A stretch of 35,902 nucleotides of DNA from Pseudomonadota bacterium (GTDB lineage Bacteria > Pseudomonadota > Alphaproteobacteria > Rhizobiales > Rhizobiaceae). Of the stretch, positions 15,875-23,770 are shown one piece after another; position 1 is the first letter of the stretch; each line of letters starts with the position of its first letter. The stretch is taken from the NCBI GenBank assembly GCA_023444445.1, contig JAEXMK010000160.1:1-35902 (forward strand). The letters are read 5' to 3'. The translations under genes and the position numbers were made by a program. The notes under the pieces are model-generated. The model saw only the letters and a program-made list of their open reading frames with translations, made no database searches and was not told the DNA's origin.

Positions 15875-16561
15875 ATGTCTCTCTTGGGAAAGGCCGTCGT
15901 CGCCATATGGAACGATATCTTGCCGGAAGGCCGTGATAATTTCATCGAATGGCACAATCGCGAACATATTCCCGAACGGGTGTCGATACCAGGTTTCCTG
16001 CGCGGACGCCGTTATATCGCCGAACGGGGAGCACCTGAATATTTCACGCTTTATGAGGCAGCGGATGCGCAGGTGCTGGTCGACCAGCCCTATCTTGACC
16101 GGCTGAACAATCCCACCCCCTGGACAAAACGTTCGACCGCAGACTTCCGCAACACGACACGCGGTGTCTGCAACATCGACTATTCCCATGGCTGCGGTGA
16201 CGGCGGCTTCATCGCCACTTTTCGTTTTGACGTGGCCGACAACGACAGGGCGGCAATCCGATCCATGCTGACTGACGCTCTCTGCGAAACCGGCAAGCTG
16301 AACGGCATCAGCGGCGCCCATCTGTGCATTGCAGACAGTGGCGCAAGCAGCCTCGAAACCGCCGAACGCAAGGGCCGTCAGGTTGGCGTGCCCAACTGGA
16401 TCATCATGATCGAAGGCGGCTCGGCCTCCTCCGTGTCCGATGCCGCAGAAGACCTGGCAGGAAAACTCTCTGAAAACGACCTGGTCGGACCCGTGGAAGT
16501 CGGACTTCATCGCCTTGAATTTGCGCTCGGCGAAAATGCCCTTCAGCAATCAGCCGCATAG
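15875..16561 (+). CDS. DUF4286/EthD-like dimeric alpha-beta barrel protein
   Basis: A 228-residue protein with the motif WHNREHIPERVSIPGF at about 25-40, typical of DUF4286 and related dimeric alpha-beta barrel (EthD-like) proteins that sit in aromatic and ring-compound catabolic operons. The fold appears twice: a second barrel unit spans about 105-215. No membrane or export signal. It starts 8 bases after the SDR and ends 9 bases before the next gene, so it is clearly in the operon. Its reaction is unknown; it may be a small isomerase, monooxygenase-like or lactone-handling enzyme. Confidence 0.75.
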   Translation: MSLLGKAVVAIWNDILPEGRDNFIEWHNREHIPERVSIPGFLRGRRYIAERGAPEYFTLYEAADAQVLVDQPYLDRLNNPTPWTKRSTADFRNTTRGVCNIDYSHGCGDGGFIATFRFDVADNDRAAIRSMLTDALCETGKLNGISGAHLCIADSGASSLETAERKGRQVGVPNWIIMIEGGSASSVSDAAEDLAGKLSENDLVGPVEVGLHRLEFALGENALQQSAA

Positions 16562-16570
16562 GAAAACAGA

Positions 16571-17419
16571 ATGAAACTTCTCCGTTATGGTCCCATCGGC
16601 CAGGAAAAGCCGGCGGCGCTCGACGCCGAGGGCATTATCCGCGATCTTTCTTCGATCGTCACCGACATAGCCGGGGCGACCCTCTCGCGCAGTTCCCTTG
16701 AAAAACTGGCAAAGATCGATCTTTCTTCCCTCCCGGCTGTACCATCTGATGTGCGGATGGGTCCCTGTGTCGGTTCCGTCGGCAATTTTGTGGCGGTTGG
16801 CCTTAATTACATCGACCATGCTCTGGAAACGAATACGCCCATTCCCGAAGAGCCTGTGCTTTTCAACAAACACACGTCCTGCATTTCCGGCCCGAATGAC
16901 CCCATCTCCTTGCTCAAGGATTCGGAAAAGACCGATTGGGAAGTGGAGATCGCCTTCGTTATCGGTGAACCGGCCTATCATGTGCGGGAAGAAGATGCGC
17001 TCTCCGTCATTGCTGGTTTCTGCGTCTGCCACGACGTCTCCGAACGAGCCTTTCAGATCGAACGCGGCGGCCAATGGACGAAAGGCAAAAGCGGACCGAC
17101 ATTCGGTCCTCTCGGACCGTGGCTGGTGACACCGGATGAAATCGGCGACGTGCAAAATCTCGGCCTGTGGCTGGACGTCAACGGCCAGCGCATGCAGACC
17201 GGCTCGACGTCCAAGATGATTTTCCCGATCGCTACGCTGGTTTCCTATATCAGCCGTTTTATGCGTCTGATGCCGGGCGATGTGATCACCACCGGCACGC
17301 CGCCTGGTGTGGGCCTTGGAATGAAACCGCCCGTCTTCCTGAAAGCCGGCGACGTCGTCGAACTCGGCATTGATGGCCTTGGCAGACAGCGCCAAATCGT
17401 GACAGCATTCGGCGCGTGA
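16571..17419 (+). CDS. Fumarylacetoacetate hydrolase-family protein
   Basis: A 282-residue cytoplasmic FAH-family enzyme cleaving a C-C bond in, or hydrolysing, a beta-dicarbonyl acid. VAVGLNYIDHALE lies near 75-87. The metal site is complete: DWEVE (Glu124, Glu126) and Asp155 in CHDVSERAFQ, with WTKGKSGPTFGPLGPW following and ITTGTPPGVGLGMKPP near the C-terminus. Relatives act on 2,4-diketo-3-deoxy sugar acids, 5-oxopent-3-ene-1,2,5-tricarboxylate or acylpyruvates. With an SDR nearby, a diketo acid made by oxidation is plausible. Its stop overlaps the possible GTG start of the next gene. Confidence 0.88.
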   Translation: MKLLRYGPIGQEKPAALDAEGIIRDLSSIVTDIAGATLSRSSLEKLAKIDLSSLPAVPSDVRMGPCVGSVGNFVAVGLNYIDHALETNTPIPEEPVLFNKHTSCISGPNDPISLLKDSEKTDWEVEIAFVIGEPAYHVREEDALSVIAGFCVCHDVSERAFQIERGGQWTKGKSGPTFGPLGPWLVTPDEIGDVQNLGLWLDVNGQRMQTGSTSKMIFPIATLVSYISRFMRLMPGDVITTGTPPGVGLGMKPPVFLKAGDVVELGIDGLGRQRQIVTAFGA

Positions 17420-17433
17420 GATCATCAGGAGAT

Positions 17434-18228
17434 ATGAGCGGAATGACGGCGATCAAAAAACTGGCGGAGCGCTTTGTAAAGGCAAGCCGGGGGGGTGATA
17501 GAATTGCTTTAGCGAAGCTGGAAGCGGAGCGCCTCGTTCCGGGCACGCTTGCAGAGGCGATGGCGGTTCAGCAGGACTTTGCCGGATATTTGGGAAAACC
17601 GATCGGCGGCTGGAAACTGGCAATCCGCCCGGATGGCGAAGCGGTCGCGGCTCCGATGTTCGATTGCTGCCGGGTGAACGATGCCTATCTCGCGTCCTTC
17701 CCGCTGGATGGCACGGAAGGGATTGAAGTCGAGATATGCTTTACGCTCTCTGCGGATATTCCCGCTGCAGCGGAAGGGCGGCTCACCAGAGCGGATCTGA
17801 TGCAATATATCGACAAGGTGCATCTGGGTGTCGAGCTTCTCCGTTACCGGCTGGAAGAGAAAAATCAGGTTCCGTTTCCGCTCTTTCTGGCAGACCGCCT
17901 CGCCAACCACGGTTTCGCCCTCGGTCCCGAGGTGGACAAGCGCATCGTCGACGTCTTTGCCGCTGATGGCGATGACCTGCCGCAGCTCATCGTCACCGAA
18001 GGATCGACGCAGCTCTTTAATGCCAAGGTGAAACATCCGAATGTTGATCCTCTGGCGCCGCTCCTTGCCTTTGCCAATGCCGCGCTCAACACCGGACATC
18101 TGCTGAGGAAAGGCCAGGTGATGACGACGGGCAGCCTCTGCGGTGCGCTGCCGAGTGCACTTTCTGACGAGACCCGCATCATGCTGGAATCGGTTGGCGC
18201 TTTCACATTGTCGGGCCCGAAACAATAA
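17434..18228 (+). CDS. 2-keto-4-pentenoate hydratase-family protein
   Basis: A protein of about 264 residues of the MhpD/HpaH hydratase-decarboxylase family, a fold related to FAH. Visible: ERLVPGTLAEAMAVQ, GGWKLAIRP, the acidic block GIEVEICFTLSADI, LGVELLRYR, and the C-terminal KGQVMTTGSLCG, which is standard in this family. It would hydrate an enol/dienoate acid to a hydroxy-keto acid. The start is unclear: GTG at 17416 overlaps the previous stop, ATG 17434 is 2 bases from AGGAG, and ATG 17443 is 11 bases from it. It is the last gene of the catabolic operon. Confidence 0.85.
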   Translation: MSGMTAIKKLAERFVKASRGGDRIALAKLEAERLVPGTLAEAMAVQQDFAGYLGKPIGGWKLAIRPDGEAVAAPMFDCCRVNDAYLASFPLDGTEGIEVEICFTLSADIPAAAEGRLTRADLMQYIDKVHLGVELLRYRLEEKNQVPFPLFLADRLANHGFALGPEVDKRIVDVFAADGDDLPQLIVTEGSTQLFNAKVKHPNVDPLAPLLAFANAALNTGHLLRKGQVMTTGSLCGALPSALSDETRIMLESVGAFTLSGPKQ

Positions 18229-18288
18229 GCCGCTCGTCCAATTGATAGACAATCACACGCGCCGATCCGTGGCCATGAAAAGCAAACA

Positions 18289-18315
18289 GGCGCCGTTTCT
18301 AACCGGCGTCTTTCG
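18289..18315. terminator. Weak hairpin between convergent hydratase and LysR genes
   Basis: GGCGCCGTT and AACCGGCGTC can pair imperfectly, followed on the plus strand by TTTCG. It is the only candidate stop signal in this short convergent gap. Confidence 0.3.
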
Positions 18316-18322
18316 CATCGCT

Positions 18323-19228
18323 TTACCTCACCCGCCCATATTCGCCCAGAAAATCGAGCAGCGCCCGGATGCGTGAGGGAAGCGGCCCGCGCTGGCCGAC
18401 ATAGACGGCATGAAACATCTCCGTTTCACCCGTATCGAGATGATCGAGCACGGGGATCAGCCGGCCGGCAGCGATATCCTCCCTCACGGTGAAAGCGGCA
18501 AGACGGACCAGCCCGACGCCGGCAAGCGCCAGACGGCGAAGGCCCTCACCGTCACTCACCTGCACGCGTCCCGTCGCGGGGACGACGACGGTCTTTCCGT
18601 CCTCCCGCAGCGGCCACCCGTCGATTGAGCGGGCATAACCAAACCCGAGACGATTGTGATCTTCCAGATCGGCGATGGTTTGCGGCACGCCGCAACGCTC
18701 CAGATAGTCAGGGGCGGCGGCGATGATCATCTTTGTCTCACCGAGTTTTCGGGCAACGAGGCTTGAGCTTTTCAGCGGTCCGGCGCGCACCGCAATATCC
18801 ATGCGCTCTGCGAGAAGGTCGACCACCTGATCGGTCTGGACGATGTCGAGCGTAATGCCCGGATGCAACGCCAGAAATCGCGGCAGGATGGGAGCCAGAA
18901 TATGCGTTGCATAAGAAGCGCTGGTATTGAGCCGCACGCGGCCGACAGGCTGTTCGCCCAGGCCGGCGGCCCGTTCGGCCTCTTCGAGATCGGCGAGGAT
19001 ACGGGTGGCTCTTTCGTAGAAGGCGCAGCCCTCCGGCGTTATCTGCAACTGCCGGGTGGAGCGGATGAGCAGGCGCGCGCCGAGGCGGCTTTCCAGCCGT
19101 GCGATAAGCTTGCTCACGGCCGAAGGTGTCATGTTCGCCGCCGCGGCCGCGCGGGAAAAACCGCCGAGCTCAATGACCCGCACGAAGATTTCCATCTCCC
19201 CTGCCCTGTTAATCTCAAGTCGAGCCAT
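18323..19228 (-). CDS. LysR-family transcriptional regulator
   Basis: A 301-residue regulator. Residues 1-65 are the winged helix (MEIFVRVIELGGFSRAAAAA, then MTPSAVSKLIARLESRLGARL) and residues 90-295 the effector-binding domain (RVRLNTSASYATHILAPILP). It resembles the AaeR/CrgA-type group that often controls a neighbouring oxidoreductase. It is divergent from the aldo-keto reductase gene with about 185 bases between; a TCACAAGTGA dyad (19241-19250) lies just upstream of its own start and is a weak operator candidate. Effector unknown. Confidence 0.9.
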   Translation of the reverse strand: MARLEINRAGEMEIFVRVIELGGFSRAAAAANMTPSAVSKLIARLESRLGARLLIRSTRQLQITPEGCAFYERATRILADLEEAERAAGLGEQPVGRVRLNTSASYATHILAPILPRFLALHPGITLDIVQTDQVVDLLAERMDIAVRAGPLKSSSLVARKLGETKMIIAAAPDYLERCGVPQTIADLEDHNRLGFGYARSIDGWPLREDGKTVVVPATGRVQVSDGEGLRRLALAGVGLVRLAAFTVREDIAAGRLIPVLDHLDTGETEMFHAVYVGQRGPLPSRIRALLDFLGEYGRVR

Positions 19229-19412
19229 GATGACTACATCTCACAAGTGATAGTATTTTCGGCATTCTATTTCATTGAAGAGCAAGCGTCTATCTTCGGA
19301 CTGCGATTGGAACACATCGCAATCCCCGTCTGCCAGATCACGACGGGATGGAGAGACACGGCGCCATTTGGCGCCCGACCCAAACCATACCGAAGCAACA
19401 AAGGAGCGCCCC

Positions 19413-20447
19413 ATGGAATATCGTTATCTCGGCAAATCCGGCCTGCAAGTGCCGGTCCTGAGTTTCGGCACCGGAACCTTTGGTGGCTCCGGCCCGCTTT
19501 TCAGCAACTGGGGCAATTCAGACGCCGCGGAAGCGCGGCGCCTGATCGACATCTGTCTGGAAGCCGGCGTCAACCTGTTCGATACGGCCGATGTCTATTC
19601 CAATGGAGCATCGGAGGAGGTGCTCGGCGAAGCCATCAAAGGCAGGCGCGACGGCGTTCTGATCTCAAGCAAGACCAGCCTGCCGATGGGCGGCGGGCCG
19701 AACGAGGCCGGATCGTCCCGCTTCCGGCTGCTGCGCGCGGTGGATGATGCCCTGCGCCGCCTGCGGACCGACTATATCGACATTCTCCAGCTCCATGCCT
19801 TTGATGCCTTCACGCCGGTGGAGGAAGTGCTCTCGACGCTCGATACGCTCGTCCGCTCCGGCAAGGTGCGATATACCGGCGTCTCGAATTTTTCAGGCTG
19901 GCAGATCATGAAATCGCTCGCGGTCTCGGACCGATATGGCTGGCCGCGTTATGTGGTCAACCAGGTCTATTATTCCCTTGTTGGCCGTGATTACGAATGG
20001 GACCTGATGCCGCTCGGTGCGGACCAGGGCCTTGGCGCTATGGTCTGGAGTCCGCTCGGCTGGGGGCGGTTGACCGGAAAAATCCGCCGCGGCACGCCGC
20101 TGCCCGAAGGTAGCCGCCTGCAAGAGACCGCCAGCTTCGGCCCGCCGGTAGATGATGACCACCTCTACCGTGTGATCGACACGCTCGACGCCATCGCCGA
20201 AGAAACCGGCAGGACCGTACCGCAGATCGCGCTCAACTGGCTGCTCAGACGACCCACGGTTTCCACTGTCATTATCGGCGCACGCAATGAGGAACAGCTT
20301 CGCCAGAACCTCGATGCCGTGGGATGGGAGCTGACATCAGCGCAAGTGACGCGGCTGGACGCGGCCAGTGCGACAACCGCACCCTATCCACATTTCCCGT
20401 ATCAGCGGCAGGCGGGTTTTGCGCAGCTCAATCCGCCGATCGCATAA
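19413..20447 (+). CDS. Aldo/keto reductase
   Basis: A 344-residue NADPH-dependent TIM-barrel oxidoreductase. It begins MEYRYLGKSGLQVPVLSFGTG. The catalytic tetrad is visible as Asp and Tyr in LFDTADVYSNG, Lys in ISSKTSLP and His in ILQLHAFD; SNFSGWQ and the C-terminal STVIIGARNEEQL form the cofactor site. It resembles the YajO/AKR11-12 group. The frame stays open 46 codons further upstream, but AAGGAG 7 bases before the ATG at 19413 fixes the start. It is probably controlled by the divergent LysR protein. Substrate unknown. Confidence 0.92.
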   Translation: MEYRYLGKSGLQVPVLSFGTGTFGGSGPLFSNWGNSDAAEARRLIDICLEAGVNLFDTADVYSNGASEEVLGEAIKGRRDGVLISSKTSLPMGGGPNEAGSSRFRLLRAVDDALRRLRTDYIDILQLHAFDAFTPVEEVLSTLDTLVRSGKVRYTGVSNFSGWQIMKSLAVSDRYGWPRYVVNQVYYSLVGRDYEWDLMPLGADQGLGAMVWSPLGWGRLTGKIRRGTPLPEGSRLQETASFGPPVDDDHLYRVIDTLDAIAEETGRTVPQIALNWLLRRPTVSTVIIGARNEEQLRQNLDAVGWELTSAQVTRLDAASATTAPYPHFPYQRQAGFAQLNPPIA

Positions 20448-20533
20448 CGCAGCCCTGTCATTGTGGGGCTGAGGGCCACCGTTGAGGCGGTGAATTCCCG
20501 TATTTCCGAAGTGCACCGAGGCAAAATCAAGAA

Positions 20534-20603
20534 AAAGGCCGCCAGCAACGTTCATCGCACGACCTCTTGCAAGACGTGCGATGTGAATGCGGCTGGCGGC
20601 TTT
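20534..20603. terminator. Large nested palindrome between convergent genes
   Basis: The outer arms GCCGCCAGC (20538-20546) and GCTGGCGGC (20592-20600) pair perfectly. Inside them CATCGCACG and CGTGCGATG pair perfectly, and the loop centre TCTTGCAAGA is itself a palindrome. A-rich bases flank the left and TTT the right, so it can terminate both strands. It could also be a dispersed palindromic repeat. Confidence 0.6.
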
Positions 20604-20716
20604 ATCGGTGAAGCGTGTAGCTTCACGAGAGGTCGCCACATAGCCAAACCCGAGCGGCCCTGCAGAACTTGTTTCCCCATTTGATGTTTCGTATCAAACA
20701 GACGCCCCGGATACGG

Positions 20717-21244
20717 CTATGAAAAGCGGTAATGCAATCTCACGCAGCCCTTCCCGATTGCCTTTGCGCTGATCAGATCCGGGCTTGCCCGATGCCCGGT
20801 AAGCGGAAAAAGAGGCTGACCCGAGCCGAGTATCTCCGGGATAACGTAAATCTCGATCTCATCCAGCGCACCGCGCTCCATGAAGGCCATCTGCAACCGG
20901 CCGCCGCCCAGCATCCAGACATCGCCGTCCTCAAGGGCACGCAATTCCTCGATCAGGAAATCCACATCGGCGCGGATCTCCAGCAGTCCTTTCGGTCTTT
21001 CGATCGGCCGCGACGTGACGACGATGACACGCTGCCCTTCATAGGCCCAGGGCGACGCTTCGCTGGCAATAAAATCATACGTCGCCCGCCCCATGACCAC
21101 CGTTTTGATCCCTTTCAGGAACAGCCGATAATCATGCTCGCCAAGGTCCAAATCGTCATATTTGTAGAGCCAGTCGAGCGAACCGTCTCCCGAGACGATC
21201 AACCCATCCAGACTGGCAGCGATGTATCCACGAATGATCGCCAT
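20717..21244 (-). CDS. Dihydrofolate reductase-like (RibD C-terminal) protein
   Basis: A 175-residue NADPH-binding reductase of the DHFR/RibD-C superfamily. It starts IIRGYIAASLDGLI, has VVMGRATYDF, VIVVTSRPI and the nucleotide motif VWMLGGGRLQMAFMERGALDEI. These short proteins are distinct from folate DHFR and their natural substrates are mostly unknown. GGAGG 5 bases upstream of the ATG fixes the start. It is divergent from a TetR gene with only 46 bases between them and a dyad in the middle, so TetR control is likely. Confidence 0.88.
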   Translation of the reverse strand: MAIIRGYIAASLDGLIVSGDGSLDWLYKYDDLDLGEHDYRLFLKGIKTVVMGRATYDFIASEASPWAYEGQRVIVVTSRPIERPKGLLEIRADVDFLIEELRALEDGDVWMLGGGRLQMAFMERGALDEIEIYVIPEILGSGQPLFPLTGHRASPDLISAKAIGKGCVRLHYRFS

Positions 21245-21260
21245 CTCATCCTCCTTGATT

Positions 21261-21282
21261 TATAAATGAACATGCGTTTATA
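21261..21282. promoter_or_regulatory. Candidate TetR operator between DHFR-like and TetR genes
   Basis: TATAAA (21261-21266) and TTTATA (21277-21282) form an inverted repeat with further symmetric bases inside. It sits in a 46-base gap shared by the divergent genes, so binding would block both promoters. Confidence 0.6.
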
Positions 21283-21290
21283 TATCCTCC

Positions 21291-21869
21291 ATGCCAAGAC
21301 ACAAGCTTATTTCCGATAGTCAGGCGCTGGACGCCCTGCTGCCACTGATGTTGCAAACCGGGCCTGACGGCTTGACCTTCGCCGCCGCCGCAAAGGCATG
21401 CGGCCTCTCTGCCGCAACGCTGGTGCAGCGTTACGGCAAGCGTGAAGACCTTGTCGAAGCCGTGCTTCTGCGCGCATGGGACGGGCTTCAGGCCTTAACG
21501 GAAGCGGCCGACGCAAAGGAGCCCGTGACACCGCAAGGCGCCATATCCCTGCTCATGGGGCTGACATCCACCGAATCCGCTGAGCAGAATACGAGTGACG
21601 GATTGCTGCTACTGCGGGAAGATATTCGCAATCCTGTCCTGCGGGAAAGAGGTGCGCTTTGGGGGCGAACACTTGCCCATGCACTCGGCCGCCGTGTTAC
21701 AGAGAATGGGAAAAACGCCGAACGGCTTGGCTGGCAGATGGCCTCCATCTGGCAAGGGGCTCACACATGGTGGGCATTCACCCGTGCCGAAGAGGCCGGC
21801 CCGGCGATCCGCAAGGCGCTGGAAGAATGGGTTGCAATGGTGGAACGGATCGAGCGTTTATCAAAATGA
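21291..21869 (+). CDS. TetR-family transcriptional regulator
   Basis: A 192-residue repressor. The helix-turn-helix lies at about 10-55 (DGLTFAAAAKACGLSAATLV, QRYGKREDLVEAVLLRAW); the rest is a helical ligand domain with a Trp-rich segment (GWQMASIWQGAHTWWAF). It is divergent from the DHFR-like gene, whose expression it probably controls along with its own. No Shine-Dalgarno is seen before the ATG (the upstream bases read TATATATCCTCC), so it may be translated from a leaderless or very short leader message. Confidence 0.88.
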   Translation: MPRHKLISDSQALDALLPLMLQTGPDGLTFAAAAKACGLSAATLVQRYGKREDLVEAVLLRAWDGLQALTEAADAKEPVTPQGAISLLMGLTSTESAEQNTSDGLLLLREDIRNPVLRERGALWGRTLAHALGRRVTENGKNAERLGWQMASIWQGAHTWWAFTRAEEAGPAIRKALEEWVAMVERIERLSK

Positions 21870-22001
21870 CGACGTACCGGTTTTGCGCATTGCGGACCGG
21901 CGAAACATAGCGCCCATGCCCTTCCGGAACCGCTGTACCGAACCCGAAATGCGCCGGCTTCCGGTTTGCCCGCGGGTGTCGCAAGGCCTGTGAAAAACCT
22001 C

Positions 22002-22032
22002 TTGACCTCAACCGTGATTGAGGTCCTAGAAG
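22002..22032 (+). promoter_or_regulatory. SoxR-dependent promoter of the sodB operon
   Basis: A -35 TTGACC (22002-22007) and -10 TAGAAG (22027-22032) are separated by 19 bases, the over-long spacer typical of MerR-family promoters. The SoxR box CCTCAACCGTGATTGAGG (22006-22023) fills it; the full dyad GACCTCAA/TTGAGGTC has perfect 8-bp arms. The E. coli soxS box has the same CCTCAA-6-TTGAGG frame. The rest of 21870-22101 holds nothing else recognisable. Confidence 0.88.
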
Positions 22033-22101
22033 TGGTGTCACCTTGTTTTCGCAAGGCTTTTTCCATGCTCTTGAGCGAACAGTTGACAAAGGATACCCCC
22101 A

Positions 22102-22701
22102 ATGGCTTTCCAGCTTCCCGACCTCCCTTACGCCCATGATGCGCTCGCCCCCTCGGGCATGTCCGAGGAAACGCTGAAGTTCCATCATGATCTCCATCAC
22201 AAGGCCTATGTCGATAATCTCAACAAGGCGATATCAGGCACCGAATGGGAAAAGAGCAGCCTCGAAGAGATCGTCCGGGGCACCTATGACAAGGGCGCGG
22301 TGGCGCAATCCGGCATCTTCAACAATGCTTCACAGCACTGGAACCACAATCTCTTCTGGGAAATCATGGGGCCGGAAAACCACGCGATACCAAAGGTGCT
22401 GGAAGACGCGTTGACACAGTCCTTCGGCTCGGTCGCGCTGTTTAAACAGAATTTCGCCCTCGCCGGTGCCTCGCAATTCGGCTCGGGTTGGGCATGGCTG
22501 GTGGTGGATACCGATGGTTCGCTGAAGACCACCCGCACGGAAAACGGGATCAATCCGCTGTGCTTCGGGCAGAAGGCGCTGCTCGGCTGCGATGTCTGGG
22601 AACACAGCTATTACATCGATTTCCGCAACAAACGTCCGGCCTATGTCGAAAACTTCCTCGACAATCTGGTGAACTGGCAGGCGGTTGCCGCCCGCCTTTG
22701 A
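22102..22701 (+). CDS. sodB: Superoxide dismutase, Fe/Mn type
   Basis: A 199-residue cytoplasmic enzyme that dismutates superoxide to oxygen and hydrogen peroxide. The metal ligands by alignment to E. coli SodB are His28 (LKFHHDLHH), His82 (QHWNHNLFW), Asp164 and His168 (CDVWEHSYYIDF). AQSGIFNNASQHW and the C-terminal NFLDNLVNW are family hallmarks. The length is standard. It heads an operon with fdxA and a flavin reductase-like gene behind a SoxR promoter, so it should be an inducible, not housekeeping, enzyme. I recall A. tumefaciens having a SoxR-controlled sodB paralogue that would match. Confidence 0.95.
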   Translation: MAFQLPDLPYAHDALAPSGMSEETLKFHHDLHHKAYVDNLNKAISGTEWEKSSLEEIVRGTYDKGAVAQSGIFNNASQHWNHNLFWEIMGPENHAIPKVLEDALTQSFGSVALFKQNFALAGASQFGSGWAWLVVDTDGSLKTTRTENGINPLCFGQKALLGCDVWEHSYYIDFRNKRPAYVENFLDNLVNWQAVAARL

Positions 22702-22759
22702 TTTGAGCCCCCACCAATCCGGCCGGTCCCGCCGCCCCGTGCGGCCCGCCGGATCAGGC

Positions 22760-22786
22760 GCAGCCGGACAGCCGCCGTCCGGCTGC
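22760..22786 (+). promoter_or_regulatory. Perfect hairpin between sodB and fdxA
   Basis: GCAGCCGGAC and GTCCGGCTGC form a 10-bp perfect stem with a 7-base loop, 21 bases before the fdxA start and close to its ribosome-binding region. No T-run follows. It may stabilise the sodB message or lower fdxA translation. Confidence 0.6.
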
Positions 22787-22806
22787 AACGACCTTCGAGC
22801 GTCTCC

Positions 22807-23142
22807 ATGCCCTATGTCGTCACCGAAAACTGCATCGCCTGCAAATATATGGACTGCGTGGAAGTCTGTCCGGTCGAATGTTTCTACGAAGGCGAGAACA
22901 TGCTCGTGATTCACCCCGATCAGTGCATCGACTGCGGTATCTGCGAGGGGCAATGTCCCGCCGCGGCAATCCGGCCGGACACTGAAGCAGGACTACATGC
23001 CTGGCTTGACCTCAATCGCCACTATTCCGACATCTGGCCGCGCGTGCACGAGAAAAGGTCACCGCCTGACAATGCCGACATCATGAATGATGCTGCGGCA
23101 AAACTATCCATTTTTTCCAAAAATCCGGGAGCGGGCGGTTAG
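22807..23142 (+). CDS. fdxA: 7Fe-8S ferredoxin
   Basis: A 111-residue electron carrier. Cysteines at 9, 12, 17, 21, 25, 40, 43, 46 and 50 match Azotobacter ferredoxin I offset by one. That pattern holds one [3Fe-4S] (9, 17, 50) and one [4Fe-4S] cluster (21, 40, 43, 46), with 12 and 25 not used as ligands. The motifs are [17 protein letters not shown] and [12 protein letters not shown]. The C-terminal helical tail is family-typical. It lies in the SoxR-controlled sodB operon; Azotobacter FdI is tied to the SoxR-like oxidative response, so a role in redox repair or in resetting SoxR is plausible. Confidence 0.93.
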   Translation: MPYVVTENCIACKYMDCVEVCPVECFYEGENMLVIHPDQCIDCGICEGQCPAAAIRPDTEAGLHAWLDLNRHYSDIWPRVHEKRSPPDNADIMNDAAAKLSIFSKNPGAGG

Positions 23143-23153
23143 CCCGGTATGTC

Positions 23154-23735
23154 ATGTCTCATAATTTCAGGCTGATCGCTGGCGGCGTCGTCAATCATGC
23201 GCATCTTCCGCTGAGCGCTTGCGCGTCTCCAATGATCTCCCCGCGTGAATTCAAGGATTCGATGGCAAGCCTTGCCTTCACCGTGGCCGTGGCCACGGCC
23301 GCCCATGCCGGAGAGCGGATCGGACGCACGATCACCTCCTTCATGCCGCTCAGCGTAGAACCGCCGCTGCTGATGATCTCCATCGACGCCAGCAGCCGCA
23401 TGGTCGATCTCATCGCCGCGAGCAGGCACTTTTCCGTTGCGGCACTGGGCAGAGGACAGGAAGAGATTGCCGATGCCTTTGCGGGAAAGGCAAATCACCC
23501 GGACCGGTTCCGCATCGGAGACTGGGATACCTGGCCATCGGGGAGCCCGAAACTTGCCGATGCGCTGATATCCATGGATTGCGAACTCGTCGGCTCCATC
23601 GATGCCGCAGACCATATCCTGTTCGTGGGCGGCATCATCGAGACTGTCAAAAATCCGCTGGGCAAAGCCCTGCTCTGGAGCGAACGTGCCTATACCGGCA
23701 CGGATCAACGCTATCCCCTCACTCCGTCTCGATAA
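23154..23735 (+). CDS. Flavin reductase-like FMN-binding protein
   Basis: A protein of up to 193 residues of the flavin-reductase domain family. FKDSMASLAFTVAVATA begins the barrel, followed by GRTITSFMPLSVEPPLLMIS (substrate/flavin loop), ASRHFSVAALGRGQEEIA, the FRIGD patch, and the C-terminal DHILFVGGIIE. The His of the usual GDH motif is at DHILFVG. An alternative ATG at 23232 (MISPREFKDSM) gives the more typical N-terminus; neither start has a strong ribosome site. It is last in the sodB-fdxA operon, and may use or supply reduced flavin under superoxide stress. Confidence 0.82.
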   Translation: MSHNFRLIAGGVVNHAHLPLSACASPMISPREFKDSMASLAFTVAVATAAHAGERIGRTITSFMPLSVEPPLLMISIDASSRMVDLIAASRHFSVAALGRGQEEIADAFAGKANHPDRFRIGDWDTWPSGSPKLADALISMDCELVGSIDAADHILFVGGIIETVKNPLGKALLWSERAYTGTDQRYPLTPSR

Positions 23736-23770
23736 TCCGAAAAGGCCCTCACTGCCATGATCGGTAACGA

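Noticed and set aside
15581..16549. 322-codon minus-strand frame across the DUF4286 gene
   Set aside because: It overlaps conserved SDR and DUF4286 coding sequence and shows no family features.
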